Translations under genes and position numbers: made by a program
Origin: JACKJK01 sp046159835
Lineage (GTDB): Bacteria > Pseudomonadota > Alphaproteobacteria > Rhizobiales > Tepidamorphaceae
NCBI RefSeq assembly: GCF_046159835.1
Contig: NZ_JBJXCY010000001.1
Span: 1,674,001-1,738,000, forward strand
Length of the DNA: 64,000 bases
Direction: 5' to 3'
Shown: positions 32,955 through 41,717 of the stretch, piece by piece
How positions within the stretch are numbered: position 1 is the stretch's first letter
Layout: each line of letters starts with the position of its first letter
Notes under the pieces: generated by a model
What the model saw: the letters and a program-made list of their open reading frames with translations, nothing else
What the model was told of the DNA's origin: nothing
Databases searched by the model: none

Positions 32955-33406
32955 AGCTTGAAGCCCTCGTGGCTGGCGACGAAGCCGAGGCTTTCATAGA
33001 AGCGGTGGGATTCGGTGCGAGACTTGTTCATGGTGAGTTGCACCATGCCCGCCCCCATGCGCCGTGCCTCGTCGATGGCCCAGCCGATCATCTGCCGGCC
33101 CAGCCCCTCGCCGCGATGCGACGAGGCGATCCGCACCTGCTCGATTTCCACGCGCAGCATGCCTTTCAGCGCGAGGCCGGGAATGACGATGAACAGGAAC
33201 GTGCCGACGATCTCGCTCTCCTGTTCCGCGACCTTCAGGAAGACCGTTTCGCAGTCCTCGATCCGCGCAAACGCATCTTCGTATATGGTACGTCCGGCCT
33301 CGCTCGCGTCCTCGCGGGTCGAACCGAGGTCATCATCCACCAGCATGGCGATGATCGCGGGCAAGTCTGCCCGCGTCGCGTCCCGAACGGTGAGGCTCGC
33401 GCTCAC
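32945..33406 (-). CDS. GNAT-family N-acetyltransferase
   Basis: A 153-residue GNAT acetyltransferase transferring an acetyl group from acetyl-CoA to an unknown amine. The acetyl-CoA pyrophosphate loop is S-S-H-R-G-E-G-L-G-R-Q-M near residue 100, and the C-terminal N-K-S-R-T-E-S-H-R-F-Y-E-S-L-G-F segment is the usual GNAT motif B. The GTG start overlaps the gatB stop (GTGA), so it is probably translationally coupled to gatB, a common arrangement that says little about substrate. Confidence 0.88.
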   Translation of the reverse strand: MSASLTVRDATRADLPAIIAMLVDDDLGSTREDASEAGRTIYEDAFARIEDCETVFLKVAEQESEIVGTFLFIVIPGLALKGMLRVEIEQVRIASSHRGEGLGRQMIGWAIDEARRMGAGMVQLTMNKSRTESHRFYESLGFVASHEGFKLYP

Positions 33407-34887
33407 TCGACGCCGAGCTTGGACTTCACCAGCGCGTTGACCGCCTGCGGGTTGGCCTTGCCCTGGCTCGCCTTCATCACCTGACCGACGAACCAGCCCG
33501 CCAGCGTCGGCTTTTCCCTGGCCTGCGCGACCTTGTCCGGGTTGGCGGCGATGATCTCGTCGACGATGGCCTCGATGGCGCCGGTATCGGTCACCTGCTT
33601 CATGCCGCGCTCTTCGACGATTTTCTCCGGGTCGCCACCCTCGGACCAGACGATCTCGTACAGGTCCTTGGCGATCTTGCCGGAGATGTCGCCCTTGGCG
33701 ATCATCTTGACGATGGCCGCGTTCGCCTTGGCGTCCACCGGGGCGGTCGCAAGCGTCAGGCCTTCCTTGTTCACCCGGCCCAGATGCTCGTTGATGAGCC
33801 AGTTGGCGCAGGCCTTGGCGTCGGCGCCTTCCGCGATCATCTTCTCGAACTCGTCGGCACGCTCGCGCTCGGCAACCAGCACGCTGGCGTCATAGGGCGT
33901 GATGCCGAAGGCCTCGATGAGGCGGTGGCGCTTGTCGTCGGGCAATTCCGGCAGGCTGAGCCGGATCGTCTCGACGAATTCGTCGTCAAATTCCAGCGGC
34001 AGCAGGTCCGGGTCGGGGAAGTAGCGGTAGTCATGCGCCTCTTCCTTGGAGCGCATGGAGCGTGTCTTGCCGGCGCGCGCATCGAACAGCCGCGTTTCCT
34101 GGTCCACCTTGCCGCCATCCTCGATCAGGTCGATCTGGCGGCGCGCCTCGTAGTCGATGGCCTGCCCCATGAAGCGGATCGAGTTGACGTTCTTGATCTC
34201 GCAGCGCGTGCCGAAGTCACCACCCGGCTTGCGCACCGACACGTTCACGTCGGCGCGCATGGAGCCTTCGTCCATGTTGCCGTCGCAGGTGCCGAGATAA
34301 CGAAGGATCGTGCGCAGCTTGGTGATGTAGGCCTTGGCCTCGTCCGCCGAGCGCAGGTCCGGCTTGGAGACGATCTCCATCAGCGCCACGCCCGAGCGGT
34401 TCAGGTCCACGAAGCTCATGTTCGGGTGCTGGTCGTGCAGGCTCTTGCCGGCGTCCTGCTCCAGGTGGATGCGCTCCACGCCGATCTCGATTTCTTCGCC
34501 ATCAACCTCGATGAGGATGATGCCTTCGCCAACGACCGGCTGCTTGAACTGCGAAATCTGGTAGCCCTGCGGCAGGTCCGGGTAGAAGTAGTTCTTCCGG
34601 TCGAACACCGAGACGTTGTTGATCGCGGCCTTCAGGCCAAGCCCGGTGCGCACCGCCTGCTCCACGCAGAACTTGTTGATGACCGGCAGCATGCCAGGCA
34701 TCGCCGCATCCACGAGGCTGACGTGATCGTTCGGCTCGCCCCCATATTCCGCCGATGCGCCGGAGAACAGCTTGGAATTGGACGAAACCTGCGCGTGCAC
34801 CTCCATGCCGATGACGATCTCCCAGTCGCCGGTGGCGCCTGGGACGAAGCTCTTCTGGTTTGGCGTGCGGGTATCGATCAGTGTCAT
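33403..34887 (-). CDS. gatB: Asp-tRNA(Asn)/Glu-tRNA(Gln) amidotransferase subunit B
   Basis: A 494-residue GatB subunit of the GatCAB complex, which phosphorylates and amidates Glu-tRNA(Gln) (and Asp-tRNA(Asn)) using ammonia from GatA. The signature E-I-V-I-G-M-E-V-H-A-Q opens the catalytic domain, followed by D-L-P-Q-G-Y-Q-I-S-Q. The C-terminal YqeY-like tRNA-binding domain (about 350-494) ends with V-G-Q-V-M-K-A-S-Q-G-K-A-N-P. The ATG at 34887 was chosen over the upstream in-frame codon at 34959. It is separated from gatA by about 2.2 kb of small envelope genes. Confidence 0.96.
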   Translation of the reverse strand: MTLIDTRTPNQKSFVPGATGDWEIVIGMEVHAQVSSNSKLFSGASAEYGGEPNDHVSLVDAAMPGMLPVINKFCVEQAVRTGLGLKAAINNVSVFDRKNYFYPDLPQGYQISQFKQPVVGEGIILIEVDGEEIEIGVERIHLEQDAGKSLHDQHPNMSFVDLNRSGVALMEIVSKPDLRSADEAKAYITKLRTILRYLGTCDGNMDEGSMRADVNVSVRKPGGDFGTRCEIKNVNSIRFMGQAIDYEARRQIDLIEDGGKVDQETRLFDARAGKTRSMRSKEEAHDYRYFPDPDLLPLEFDDEFVETIRLSLPELPDDKRHRLIEAFGITPYDASVLVAERERADEFEKMIAEGADAKACANWLINEHLGRVNKEGLTLATAPVDAKANAAIVKMIAKGDISGKIAKDLYEIVWSEGGDPEKIVEERGMKQVTDTGAIEAIVDEIIAANPDKVAQAREKPTLAGWFVGQVMKASQGKANPQAVNALVKSKLGVE

Positions 34888-34935
34888 GGGACTTCCGGTC
34901 TCGAAAAGGCTGGAGGGTTGTCGTGCGCTGTTATT

Positions 34936-34947
34936 CCCGAATTCGGG
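34936..34947. promoter_or_regulatory. 12-bp palindrome upstream of gatB
   Basis: CCCGAATTCGGG is a perfect 12-bp palindrome in the 99-bp gap between the small membrane-protein gene and gatB, 49 bp before the chosen gatB start. It could be an operator or chance. Confidence 0.25.
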
Positions 34948-34986
34948 TGACGAGCGCAAGAACGCCGGGCGCAGACGCGCGCTGAA

Positions 34987-35226
34987 TCAGCCGTTTTTCT
35001 TGAGTTCGCGCCGCACGATGAAGGCGAGAATGAAGGCGATCAGCGCAAGCCCGGCGAGAACGAAAAAGCCCGTCTCAGGATTTGCTCCTGCTGAAACGCC
35101 ACCGCTGGAGCCGTTGCCATTCTGAATTGCGAACCAGACGGCGGCGCTCAGCCCGCTCAGCACGAGACCGAGCAGCAGCGAACACCACATCATCGCCTTC
35201 ATGATCAACCGCGTCAGCGCATTCAT
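34987..35226 (-). CDS. Small hypothetical membrane protein with two helices
   Basis: A 79-residue protein with two hydrophobic helices (about 9-33 and 53-71) joined by a Gly/Ser/Asn-rich loop (G-N-G-S-S-G-G-V-S-A-G) and ending in a basic tail R-R-E-L-K-K-N-G. Such a short two-helix protein is probably inner-membrane. No family was recognised. It lies 42 bp after the 195-residue membrane-protein gene and 99 bp before gatB, all on the minus strand. Confidence 0.6.
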   Translation of the reverse strand: MNALTRLIMKAMMWCSLLLGLVLSGLSAAVWFAIQNGNGSSGGVSAGANPETGFFVLAGLALIAFILAFIVRRELKKNG

Positions 35227-35268
35227 GGGGCAAGTGTCCGCGCGATGGCGCGCCGGATCAAGGTCGGA

Positions 35269-35856
35269 TCACGCACGTTCGAGCCGGAACTTCTCCGGCA
35301 CGGCCTTTTTCAGCAGGTCGAGCACCTGTTGCCCCTCGGCGAGATTGAGGGCCGGTCCGAACGTGTGGGTCCGGTATCCGTGGTCGAATCTGAGGCGCCC
35401 CACGTCGCGTCCAAGAAGAATCGGAACAAGGACAGGGATAATCGGTGTCTTTTGTTCGGCACCCGGATTTATCTCGAGATTGGAAATACCGGCCATGTCG
35501 AACGACCTGTTTCTGGCGACGATGAAAACGCCATCCGAAATCTGAAGCCGGCGACGATTGACGGTAATCCGCTGAAAACCGGCCCACAACCACGCGCAGA
35601 TCACCGCGACATAAAGCCAGCCTGCGGCCCAACCGACCAGCCAGACGGACACAAACAGCATTTCATTCGCCGCACGATCTTCAGCAAAGGACTGGTAAAA
35701 TTGGATCCAGTACTGGATCCCTGCGTAAGTCCAGAAGACCAGCACAAATCCGCAGAAGATCCGCGCAAACCAGTTGCGCCGCGCCGAAATGTGGATGGTC
35801 AAACCGTTGGATGAACGGCTCCAGCGTATTCCCGACTCGGTTGCTGCATCAGTCAT
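35269..35856 (-). CDS. Hypothetical membrane protein, intact member of a tandem pair
   Basis: A 195-residue protein with a short cytoplasmic start, two hydrophobic helices (about 30-55 and 65-95) and a soluble C-terminal half (V-N-R-R-R-L-Q, R-S-F-D-M-A-G-I-S-N-L, then A-V-P-E-K-F-R). The layout resembles bacterial PH-like membrane proteins, but the family was not recognised with confidence. It is a tandem paralogue of the broken gene just upstream on the same strand: both share I-x-W-x-R-x-x-x-G-L, R-S-F-D-M and P-E-K-F-R landmarks. Confidence 0.7.
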   Translation of the reverse strand: MTDAATESGIRWSRSSNGLTIHISARRNWFARIFCGFVLVFWTYAGIQYWIQFYQSFAEDRAANEMLFVSVWLVGWAAGWLYVAVICAWLWAGFQRITVNRRRLQISDGVFIVARNRSFDMAGISNLEINPGAEQKTPIIPVLVPILLGRDVGRLRFDHGYRTHTFGPALNLAEGQQVLDLLKKAVPEKFRLERA

Positions 35857-35878
35857 CGCCTCGCGCTCTCCGGGCCAG

Positions 35879-36457
35879 TCATGCCGGCTCGTGCCGGAAT
35901 TTCTCGGGTGCGGCCTGCCTCAGCAGGTCGAGCACCAGCCGGCTTTCGGCTGCGTCAAGATCGGTGCCGAGCGAGCGGGTGCGCCCCTGGTATTCGAACA
36001 ACACACGTCCGGCCTGCCAGAAGAACGAGAACGGACTGCTGCGCCGTGCGGCGGCTTTTTCGTTGAGTTCGAAATTCTGGACGCGCTGCATGTCGAACGA
36101 TCTGGCACGCTTGAGGAACCCGATACCCTTTTCGCGTGTCAGGGTCTAGCGGTTCGCGGTCAAGCGCTCCGACGCACCAAAGAGAACGATGTTGGTGATG
36201 AGGGCGCTTCCCAGCGCAAGCAGCAAGACCAGTTGCCAGAACGGAATGATGTCGGCAACGAGCCACGACAGCATCGAGTCCTGGCCGGCGTTGTCTTCGT
36301 TCAGAAAGAAGAACCAGAGCAACACCGAAACCACCAGCGAGCTGATCGCCCCGTACAATCGATGTCCGGTCTTGCGCACCGGCATGGTGATCACCAGCCC
36401 GTCAGGCGTGCGCTCCCAGCTGATCCTTGGCTTCGCCCCGCCCGAATTCATCAGCAC
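35879..36457 (-). pseudogene. Paralogue of the neighbouring membrane protein, interrupted by TAG
   Basis: The frame codes for 103 residues from 36457 and meets TAG at 36146-36148, then continues in the same frame for 88 more codons to 35879. The continuation (R-A-R-S-F-D-M-Q-R-V-Q-N-F-E-L, then A-A-P-E-K-F-R) aligns with the C-terminal half of the intact neighbour, and the TAG falls where the neighbour has Arg in V-N-R-R-R-L. The lesion is thus a nonsense change, with no frameshift. The first part alone could still make a two-helix membrane fragment. A sequencing error cannot be excluded. Confidence 0.8.
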
Positions 36458-36538
36458 ACGCCTCGCGTCAGAAACTTCCCCAACGCCACCTTAGGTTGAT
36501 GGCTTGCGTTGCGAAAGGTTTGAGCCGTGCGTTTTCGC

Positions 36539-37066
36539 CTATCGCCCCCAGCTGTCCGCGACATGCGCCAGCAGGCCGGCCAGCTTGTCGTTCATGGCGT
36601 TGGCGATGGCCGCCTCAAGCTGCTTCACCGGGCCGGACCCGACAGTGGATTCCTCCCAGATGACGAGATCGCCGGTTCGCCCAGTCCCCTCGTCTCCGGA
36701 TTCCACGGCTGCTTCGTAGGAAATCGCCGCACGGCCGCGCACGAGGATGGCTGCGGTGCCGCCCGGCGTGCCACGCAGGTAGATGGTGATTTCCAGTGGC
36801 TTCATTCCCTCGGGCAGTTTCGGCGACGGGCCGCCCTCGCGGTGATAGCCGGACGATGCGACCGGCACGCCGGCCTTCTCCAGCGTCTGCGTCGCGGACT
36901 TCGTCAGCCTGTCGCAAATTCGCTCGGCGTACTTCTCGCCGGTGGAACTGACGCAGGCGATGGCGACTCCGTCGAGCCCCGCCAGTTGCCGCGCCCAGTC
37001 GGTTTCGGCGCGGGCGGGATTGATCGCCGCGAGACAGCCGATCAGGGCTGCGGCGATCGCCCTCAC
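36539..37066 (-). CDS. Hypothetical periplasmic protein
   Basis: A 175-residue protein with a signal peptide (residues 1-20, A-A-I-N-P-A-R-A before E-T-D-W). The mature part has a C-V-S-S-T-G-E-K-Y-A-E-R-I-C-D-R-L segment whose two cysteines might pair, and a mixed alpha/beta pattern. The GTG at 37066 overlaps the gatA stop (GTGA) and follows a GGTGGAA site; a GTG at 37072 is also in frame. The family was not recognised. It is probably co-translated with gatA, though a functional link is not implied. Confidence 0.75.
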   Translation of the reverse strand: MRAIAAALIGCLAAINPARAETDWARQLAGLDGVAIACVSSTGEKYAERICDRLTKSATQTLEKAGVPVASSGYHREGGPSPKLPEGMKPLEITIYLRGTPGGTAAILVRGRAAISYEAAVESGDEGTGRTGDLVIWEESTVGSGPVKQLEAAIANAMNDKLAGLLAHVADSWGR

Positions 37067-38583
37067 TTCCACCAGGCCTTGGCTTCGAACCGCCCGGCGG
37101 CATCCTCGATGACCTGCGCGACGGAGAACAGCGTCTCCTCGTCGAACGGCTTGCCGATGAGCTGCAGGCCGAGCGGCAGGCCGCTCTCGTCGCGCCCAGC
37201 CGGCACCGAGAGGCCCGGCAGACCGGCCATGTTCACCGTCACCGTGAAGACGTCGTTGAGATACATCTTCACCGGGTCGGCATTCATGCTCTCATCGCCG
37301 ATGGGGAAAGCCGCAGACGGCGTCGCCGGCGTCAGGATCGCATCGACCCCGTCGGCATAGACCTGCTCGAAATCGCGCTTGATGAGCGTGCGAACCTTCT
37401 GGGCGCGCAGGTAATAGGCGTCGTAATAGCCAGCCGACAGCACGTAGGTGCCGATCAGGATACGGCGCTTCACCTCGCGGCCGAAGCCTTCGGCGCGGGT
37501 ATTCTCATACTGCGCGGTGATGTCGTCGCCGGGAACCCGCAAGCCGTAGCGCACACCGTCATAGCGCGCGAGGTTGGACGAAGCCTCCGCCGGCGCGACG
37601 ATGTAGTAGGCCGGCAGCGCGTACTTGGTGTTGGGCAGGGAAATTTCGCGGATCTCGCAACCCGCAGCCTTCAGCCATTCGACGCCCTGCTCCCAGAGCT
37701 TCTCGATTTCCGCCGGCATCCCCTCCATGCGATATTCCTTCGGAATGCCGATGGTGAGACCCTTCACCGACTTGCCCACAGCCGCTTCGTAGTCCGGCAC
37801 GGCGATGTCGGCGCAGGTGGTGTCCTTCTCGTCGTGGCCGGCCATGGAGCGCAGCAGGATGGCGTTGTCGCGCACCGTGCGCGCGATCGGGCCCGCCTGG
37901 TCGAGCGAGGATGCAAAGGCAACGATGCCCCAGCGCGAGCAGCGCCCGTAGGTCGGCTTGATGCCGACAGTGCCGGTCAGCGCCGCCGGCTGGCGGATGG
38001 ACCCGCCGGTGTCGGTCGCGGTTGCGCCCGCGCACAGGAAACCGGCGACGGCAGATGCCGAGCCGCCCGATGAGCCGCCCGGAACCAGCAGGCCGGCCTT
38101 GTCGCCGGAAAGGGCCGCCTTGCCCTGCTCCGCCGACCAGTTGGCCGGCAGGTGCGGGTTCACGACGGGGCCGTAGTAGCTCGTCTCGTTGGACGAACCC
38201 ATGGCGAACTCGTCCATGTTCAGCTTGCCGAGCATGACAGCGCCGTCGCGCCACAGGTTGGACGTGACGGTGGATTCGTAGCGCGGCTGGAAGTTATCGA
38301 GGATGTGGCTGCACGCCTGGCTGTGGACCCCTTCGGTGCAAAACAGGTCCTTGATGCCGAGCGGAATGCCTTCCAGCGGCCCGAACTCGGCAGACGCGAT
38401 GCGCTCGTCCGAGGCCTTGGCCATGTCCATCGCCTTGTCGGGCGTTTCCAGCACGAAGGCATTGAGGCCACGCGCGGCTTCCACCGCACCGATATAGGCT
38501 TCCGTCACCTCGCGGGAGGAAATGGTCTTGGCGCCGAGTGCATCGCGCAGCTCGGCCAGCGTCATTGTCGTGGGATCGCTCAT
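37063..38583 (-). CDS. gatA: Asp-tRNA(Asn)/Glu-tRNA(Gln) amidotransferase subunit A
   Basis: A 506-residue GatA subunit: the glutaminase that generates ammonia for GatB. The amidase-signature triad is complete: Lys in G-I-P-L-G-I-K-D-L-F, the serine-rich loop PGGSSGGSASAVAG, and the nucleophile in T-D-T-G-G-S-I-R-Q-P. The N-terminus (T-M-T-L-A-E-L-R-D-A-L) and length are typical for genuine GatA, unlike the stand-alone amidase at 4296-5654. In this genome an SH3-domain gene separates it from gatC. Confidence 0.96.
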   Translation of the reverse strand: MSDPTTMTLAELRDALGAKTISSREVTEAYIGAVEAARGLNAFVLETPDKAMDMAKASDERIASAEFGPLEGIPLGIKDLFCTEGVHSQACSHILDNFQPRYESTVTSNLWRDGAVMLGKLNMDEFAMGSSNETSYYGPVVNPHLPANWSAEQGKAALSGDKAGLLVPGGSSGGSASAVAGFLCAGATATDTGGSIRQPAALTGTVGIKPTYGRCSRWGIVAFASSLDQAGPIARTVRDNAILLRSMAGHDEKDTTCADIAVPDYEAAVGKSVKGLTIGIPKEYRMEGMPAEIEKLWEQGVEWLKAAGCEIREISLPNTKYALPAYYIVAPAEASSNLARYDGVRYGLRVPGDDITAQYENTRAEGFGREVKRRILIGTYVLSAGYYDAYYLRAQKVRTLIKRDFEQVYADGVDAILTPATPSAAFPIGDESMNADPVKMYLNDVFTVTVNMAGLPGLSVPAGRDESGLPLGLQLIGKPFDEETLFSVAQVIEDAAGRFEAKAWWK

Positions 38584-38618
38584 TCAAACACGGCCTTGTT
38601 TTTTCGTATCAGGATAGT

Positions 38619-39179
38619 TCACTCGACATCGGCTAGACGGAAGTACCGCGAGCGATTTTCCCCTTCGCACTGCACATAATACTGGCCAGCTTTACCCACT
38701 GACTTGTCTGCGTTGACGATCGCAGTGCAACTGCCGTCCTTCAGCAGCTTGAGCGCAAAGCGTCGCATCGCGACAACTTCTCGTTTGGTCAAACCATAAT
38801 CGCCGACTCCGGGAACATATTTGATCCGCGGATCCATAATTTCTGGACTGAGAGCAGCCGGCTCAGGATTTGTTGGCTTGTTTCGGGATAAGAATTCCGC
38901 TGAGACCCAGCGTGCGACCTTATCCTCCTGAATTTCAGGAAATTCGGCCTTCTCTACGGATGCATCGTAGAACTCACTGATCCGAGCCCAACCATCGCGC
39001 GACTGAAACAACTCCACTTTCTGTCCCCTATAGAGCTTATTGGTAGCCGGACAGGAAGTCGCAGGACATAGCCTCACGTTCAGTGAGTTCGCAGTTACGT
39101 AGTAATCGTCAGCTATCGCATTCACCGGCACCCACGCCACGAACGTCAATGCAATTGCAAAGGACCAACGCCAGCGCAC
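38619..39179 (-). CDS. Secreted SH3-domain protein inserted between gatC and gatA
   Basis: A 186-residue protein with a signal peptide (about 1-23, V-P-V-N-A-I-A-D-D) and a bacterial SH3 domain (about 25-95: T-A-N-S-L-N-V-R-L-C-P, D-G-W-A-R-I-S). Two cysteines in R-L-C-P-A-T-S-C may form a disulfide. The C-terminal part is unassigned. SH3b domains often bind peptidoglycan or mediate surface contacts. The GTG at 39179, four bases after the gatC stop, was chosen since upstream codons overlap gatC. Base composition is visibly AT-richer than its neighbours, which suggests recent acquisition. Confidence 0.75.
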   Translation of the reverse strand: MRWRWSFAIALTFVAWVPVNAIADDYYVTANSLNVRLCPATSCPATNKLYRGQKVELFQSRDGWARISEFYDASVEKAEFPEIQEDKVARWVSAEFLSRNKPTNPEPAALSPEIMDPRIKYVPGVGDYGLTKREVVAMRRFALKLLKDGSCTAIVNADKSVGKAGQYYVQCEGENRSRYFRLADVE

Positions 39180-39183
39180 GGAG

Positions 39184-39471
39184 TTATTCCACCACCTTAG
39201 GAACGAGGAAATAGTGGTCTTCGGTGGCCGGCGCATTGGCGACGATATCGTCGGACTTTGCCCCGTCGGTGACGACGTCGTCGCGCATCTTCATGGACAT
39301 CGGCGTGACGGACGTCATCGGCTCGACGCCTTCGACATCAACCTCTGATAGCTGCTCGACAAAACCGAGGATCGTGTTGATCTCGCCGGCGAGCGCGGGA
39401 AGTTCGGCCTCGGGGACCGCGATACGGGCAAGGGTAGCAACGCGACGCACGGTCGCTTCATCGACGGACAT
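39184..39471 (-). CDS. gatC: Asp-tRNA(Asn)/Glu-tRNA(Gln) amidotransferase subunit C
   Basis: The 95-residue GatC chaperone-like subunit that wraps around GatA and stabilises GatCAB. It begins M-S-V-D-E-A-T-V-R-R-V-A-T-L-A-R-I-A-V and ends D-H-Y-F-L-V-P-K-V-V-E, the standard GatC C-terminus. The minus-strand frame stays open far upstream, but the ATG at 39471 gives the family length. It is the first gene of the gatC-SH3-gatA-hypothetical set and is divergent from the acyltransferase-like gene. Confidence 0.95.
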   Translation of the reverse strand: MSVDEATVRRVATLARIAVPEAELPALAGEINTILGFVEQLSEVDVEGVEPMTSVTPMSMKMRDDVVTDGAKSDDIVANAPATEDHYFLVPKVVE

Positions 39472-39657
39472 ACTTGGCACCCGGAATCTGGATTGCGTCT
39501 GGCAATGCCGCCTGCCGCGAATTGCGAAAACGGCTGCGGGCAGGCATACATGAGCCACACATGGGCCGCAAGACACGGGGAATTGCGGTTTTCGACAAGG
39601 CGTTTGCCCTCGCGGACGCTGCTGGGGAAGCATCTTTTCGAACGGAAACCCAAGCCT

Positions 39658-40878
39658 ATGCGGGCTCTCGGCCTGACGGACGCAATCTTCTACAATCTCG
39701 GCCATCGCTACATCACCAGCACGGTGGTGCTGGATGGCCGGTGCGATCTGGCGCGTCTCGTTGCCGAAATGGAAGCGGCTGCGCGCGAGGTTCCGGCGCT
39801 GCGGGAGCGGTTTTTCCGCATCTGGCCCTGGTCCTTCGCCCGCGACGATGCGGGCTTCGGCATTGCCGACCACATCGTCAGCGTCGATTGCCCGGACGTG
39901 CGCAGACTTGAAGACCTCGAGCCGGTGATCGAGAAGGTCCGCCGGTCGATCCCGCCGCGCAGCAAGTCGCCGTGGCGCATCTACGTCATCAACCCGCAGG
40001 GCATCGAAGGCGAGAAACCGGAACAGCGGGTCTCCGCCGTCATCTTCCACCTCAACCACGCGCTTGCCGATGGCGTGCGCTGCATGCAGGTGATCGGCGA
40101 CCTGGCATCGCGTGACGTGACGGTCGAACCAGCGTTGGCTGCGCGTATTCCGAAAATGACGCGCAAGACGTTCGACGCTCAGCCCGAACACCACCGGATC
40201 GTCGACCAGGGGGTCTCGCTGGTCCGCCTGCCCCGCAAGGACCTGCGGCGCGACCGTGGTGCGACGGATGTCTTCGTCGATGCCGCCGCCCGCATGCTGG
40301 ACGACCCGGACCTCTACAGCCATGCCGAACCGCTGAACTACTGCATCGCGAAGACGCAGCTCGTGCGCCGGCGCACCAGTCGCGGCGAACTCGGCAACCA
40401 CATGGAGACAGTGGCGAACCCGGTTCGCACGGCCCCGGTGGAGCGCCCGGTGCGCTTCCGCATCCCCGGACTTCAGACAATCCAGAAATTGCCGATCGTG
40501 AAATACATGATCGCGACGCTCCCGCCGCCGTTGGCGAACTGGATGATGCGCGTCTGGTACAAGCGCTTCGACGGGATGGTGACCATCCTGCCCGGCCCGG
40601 CTTCCATGCAGATGGGCGGGTGCGACTGCCTCGGGGTGTTCGGAACGCCGCCGCTCTCCGGACCGATCCCGCTGGTCGTGCTGTCGATCCCGCTCGGGCG
40701 TCAGCACGCAATTGTCGTGATTCCCGGCAAGGGCTTTACCGGCGAGCGTGGCGAATTGCTCGAAAAGCTGAACCAGGCGCTGACAACCGTGCCGCTCACC
40801 GAAAAGAGGGCAAGCGGCGTTCGCGCGAAGGAAGACGCAGCGCCCGAACCGGACGCGGCCGGCGTACCGGCGGCCTGA
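39658..40878 (+). CDS. WS/DGAT-like acyltransferase
   Basis: A 406-residue protein resembling the wax ester synthase/diacylglycerol acyltransferase family, which share a fold with nonribosomal condensation domains. The active-site motif HHxxxDG appears as F-H-L-N-H-A-L-A-D-G near residue 140, so the second (catalytic) His and the Asp-Gly remain while the first His is Asn. The C-terminal half has T-I-L-P-G-P...G-T-P-P-L-S-G-P-I-P, like WS/DGAT C-domains. The ATG at 39658 was chosen since translation from the earlier codon at 39493 would add an atypical 55 residues. Storage-lipid synthesis is possible; the substrate is unknown. Confidence 0.7.
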   Translation: MRALGLTDAIFYNLGHRYITSTVVLDGRCDLARLVAEMEAAAREVPALRERFFRIWPWSFARDDAGFGIADHIVSVDCPDVRRLEDLEPVIEKVRRSIPPRSKSPWRIYVINPQGIEGEKPEQRVSAVIFHLNHALADGVRCMQVIGDLASRDVTVEPALAARIPKMTRKTFDAQPEHHRIVDQGVSLVRLPRKDLRRDRGATDVFVDAAARMLDDPDLYSHAEPLNYCIAKTQLVRRRTSRGELGNHMETVANPVRTAPVERPVRFRIPGLQTIQKLPIVKYMIATLPPPLANWMMRVWYKRFDGMVTILPGPASMQMGGCDCLGVFGTPPLSGPIPLVVLSIPLGRQHAIVVIPGKGFTGERGELLEKLNQALTTVPLTEKRASGVRAKEDAAPEPDAAGVPAA

Positions 40879-40885
40879 GTCGTGC

Positions 40886-41590
40886 CTAGAGGTCGAAAGC
40901 CTCGCCGATCTTCGGCACCAGCACCTTCGCGCCGACACCCGTCGTCGCCTTTTCGAATTTTGAGGCATCCTGGTCGATGATCGGAAACGTGCCGTAGTGC
41001 ACCGGGATCACCGTCTTGAAGTCGAAGTAATCCCGGCAGGCGCGCGCCGCGAGATCGGCACCCATGGTGAAGCGGTCGCCGATGGGCACGAAACCGACCT
41101 GCGGCTTGTAGATGTCGGCAATCAGCTTCATGTCTGAGAAGATGTCGGTATCGCCCATGTGCAGCACCACCGGCTCGTAGGACGCTTTCGGCAGGATCAC
41201 GACACCGGCCGGATTGCCGAGATAGACCGGCGTCCCGTCGACGATGGACGACGAGGAGTGCCACGCCTGCACGAAGGCCACGTCGAAATCGCCGCAATCG
41301 ATGCGTCCGCCGTGGTTGCCGGGGCTGAAATTCTCCACGCCCTTGCCGCCGAGATAGTTGCAGATCTCGAAATTCGCGACGAGTTGCGCACCCGTTTCCT
41401 TGCAGATGGAAACCGTGTCGCCGATGTGGTCGTCGTGGCCGTGGGTCAGCACCACGTGGGTCGCGCCTTTCGCGGCCTCCAGCGGGTCACCCTCGAAGGT
41501 GGAGCTGTCCGACAGGAACGGGTCGATGATGATCACCGCGTTTCCTGTCTCGATGCGCACTGCCGAGTGCCCGAACCATGTCGCCTTCAT
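40886..41590 (-). CDS. Metal-dependent hydrolase, metallo-beta-lactamase fold (UPF0173)
   Basis: A 234-residue UPF0173 protein with a metallo-beta-lactamase fold. The metal-binding motif H-G-H-D-D-H is near residue 50 (L-T-H-G-H-D-D-H-I-G-D), further ligands lie in H-M-G-D-T-D and near the end in I-P-V-H-Y-G-T. Length and N-terminus (M-K-A-T-W-F-G-H-S) are those of YtkL-like proteins of unknown substrate. It is convergent with the acyltransferase-like gene, 7 bp apart. Confidence 0.9.
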   Translation of the reverse strand: MKATWFGHSAVRIETGNAVIIIDPFLSDSSTFEGDPLEAAKGATHVVLTHGHDDHIGDTVSICKETGAQLVANFEICNYLGGKGVENFSPGNHGGRIDCGDFDVAFVQAWHSSSSIVDGTPVYLGNPAGVVILPKASYEPVVLHMGDTDIFSDMKLIADIYKPQVGFVPIGDRFTMGADLAARACRDYFDFKTVIPVHYGTFPIIDQDASKFEKATTGVGAKVLVPKIGEAFDL

Positions 41591-41717
41591 CGCGTCCTCC
41601 CGCTTGCCCCCCGCTGCGCTGACCGGTTCGGTCTGTTGCGGGGCTTGTTCCGCGGAAAATTATAGAAGCCGGACGGATGGCTTCAACCGGACACGAAAAA
41701 GGTCGGGGACAAGCGCG

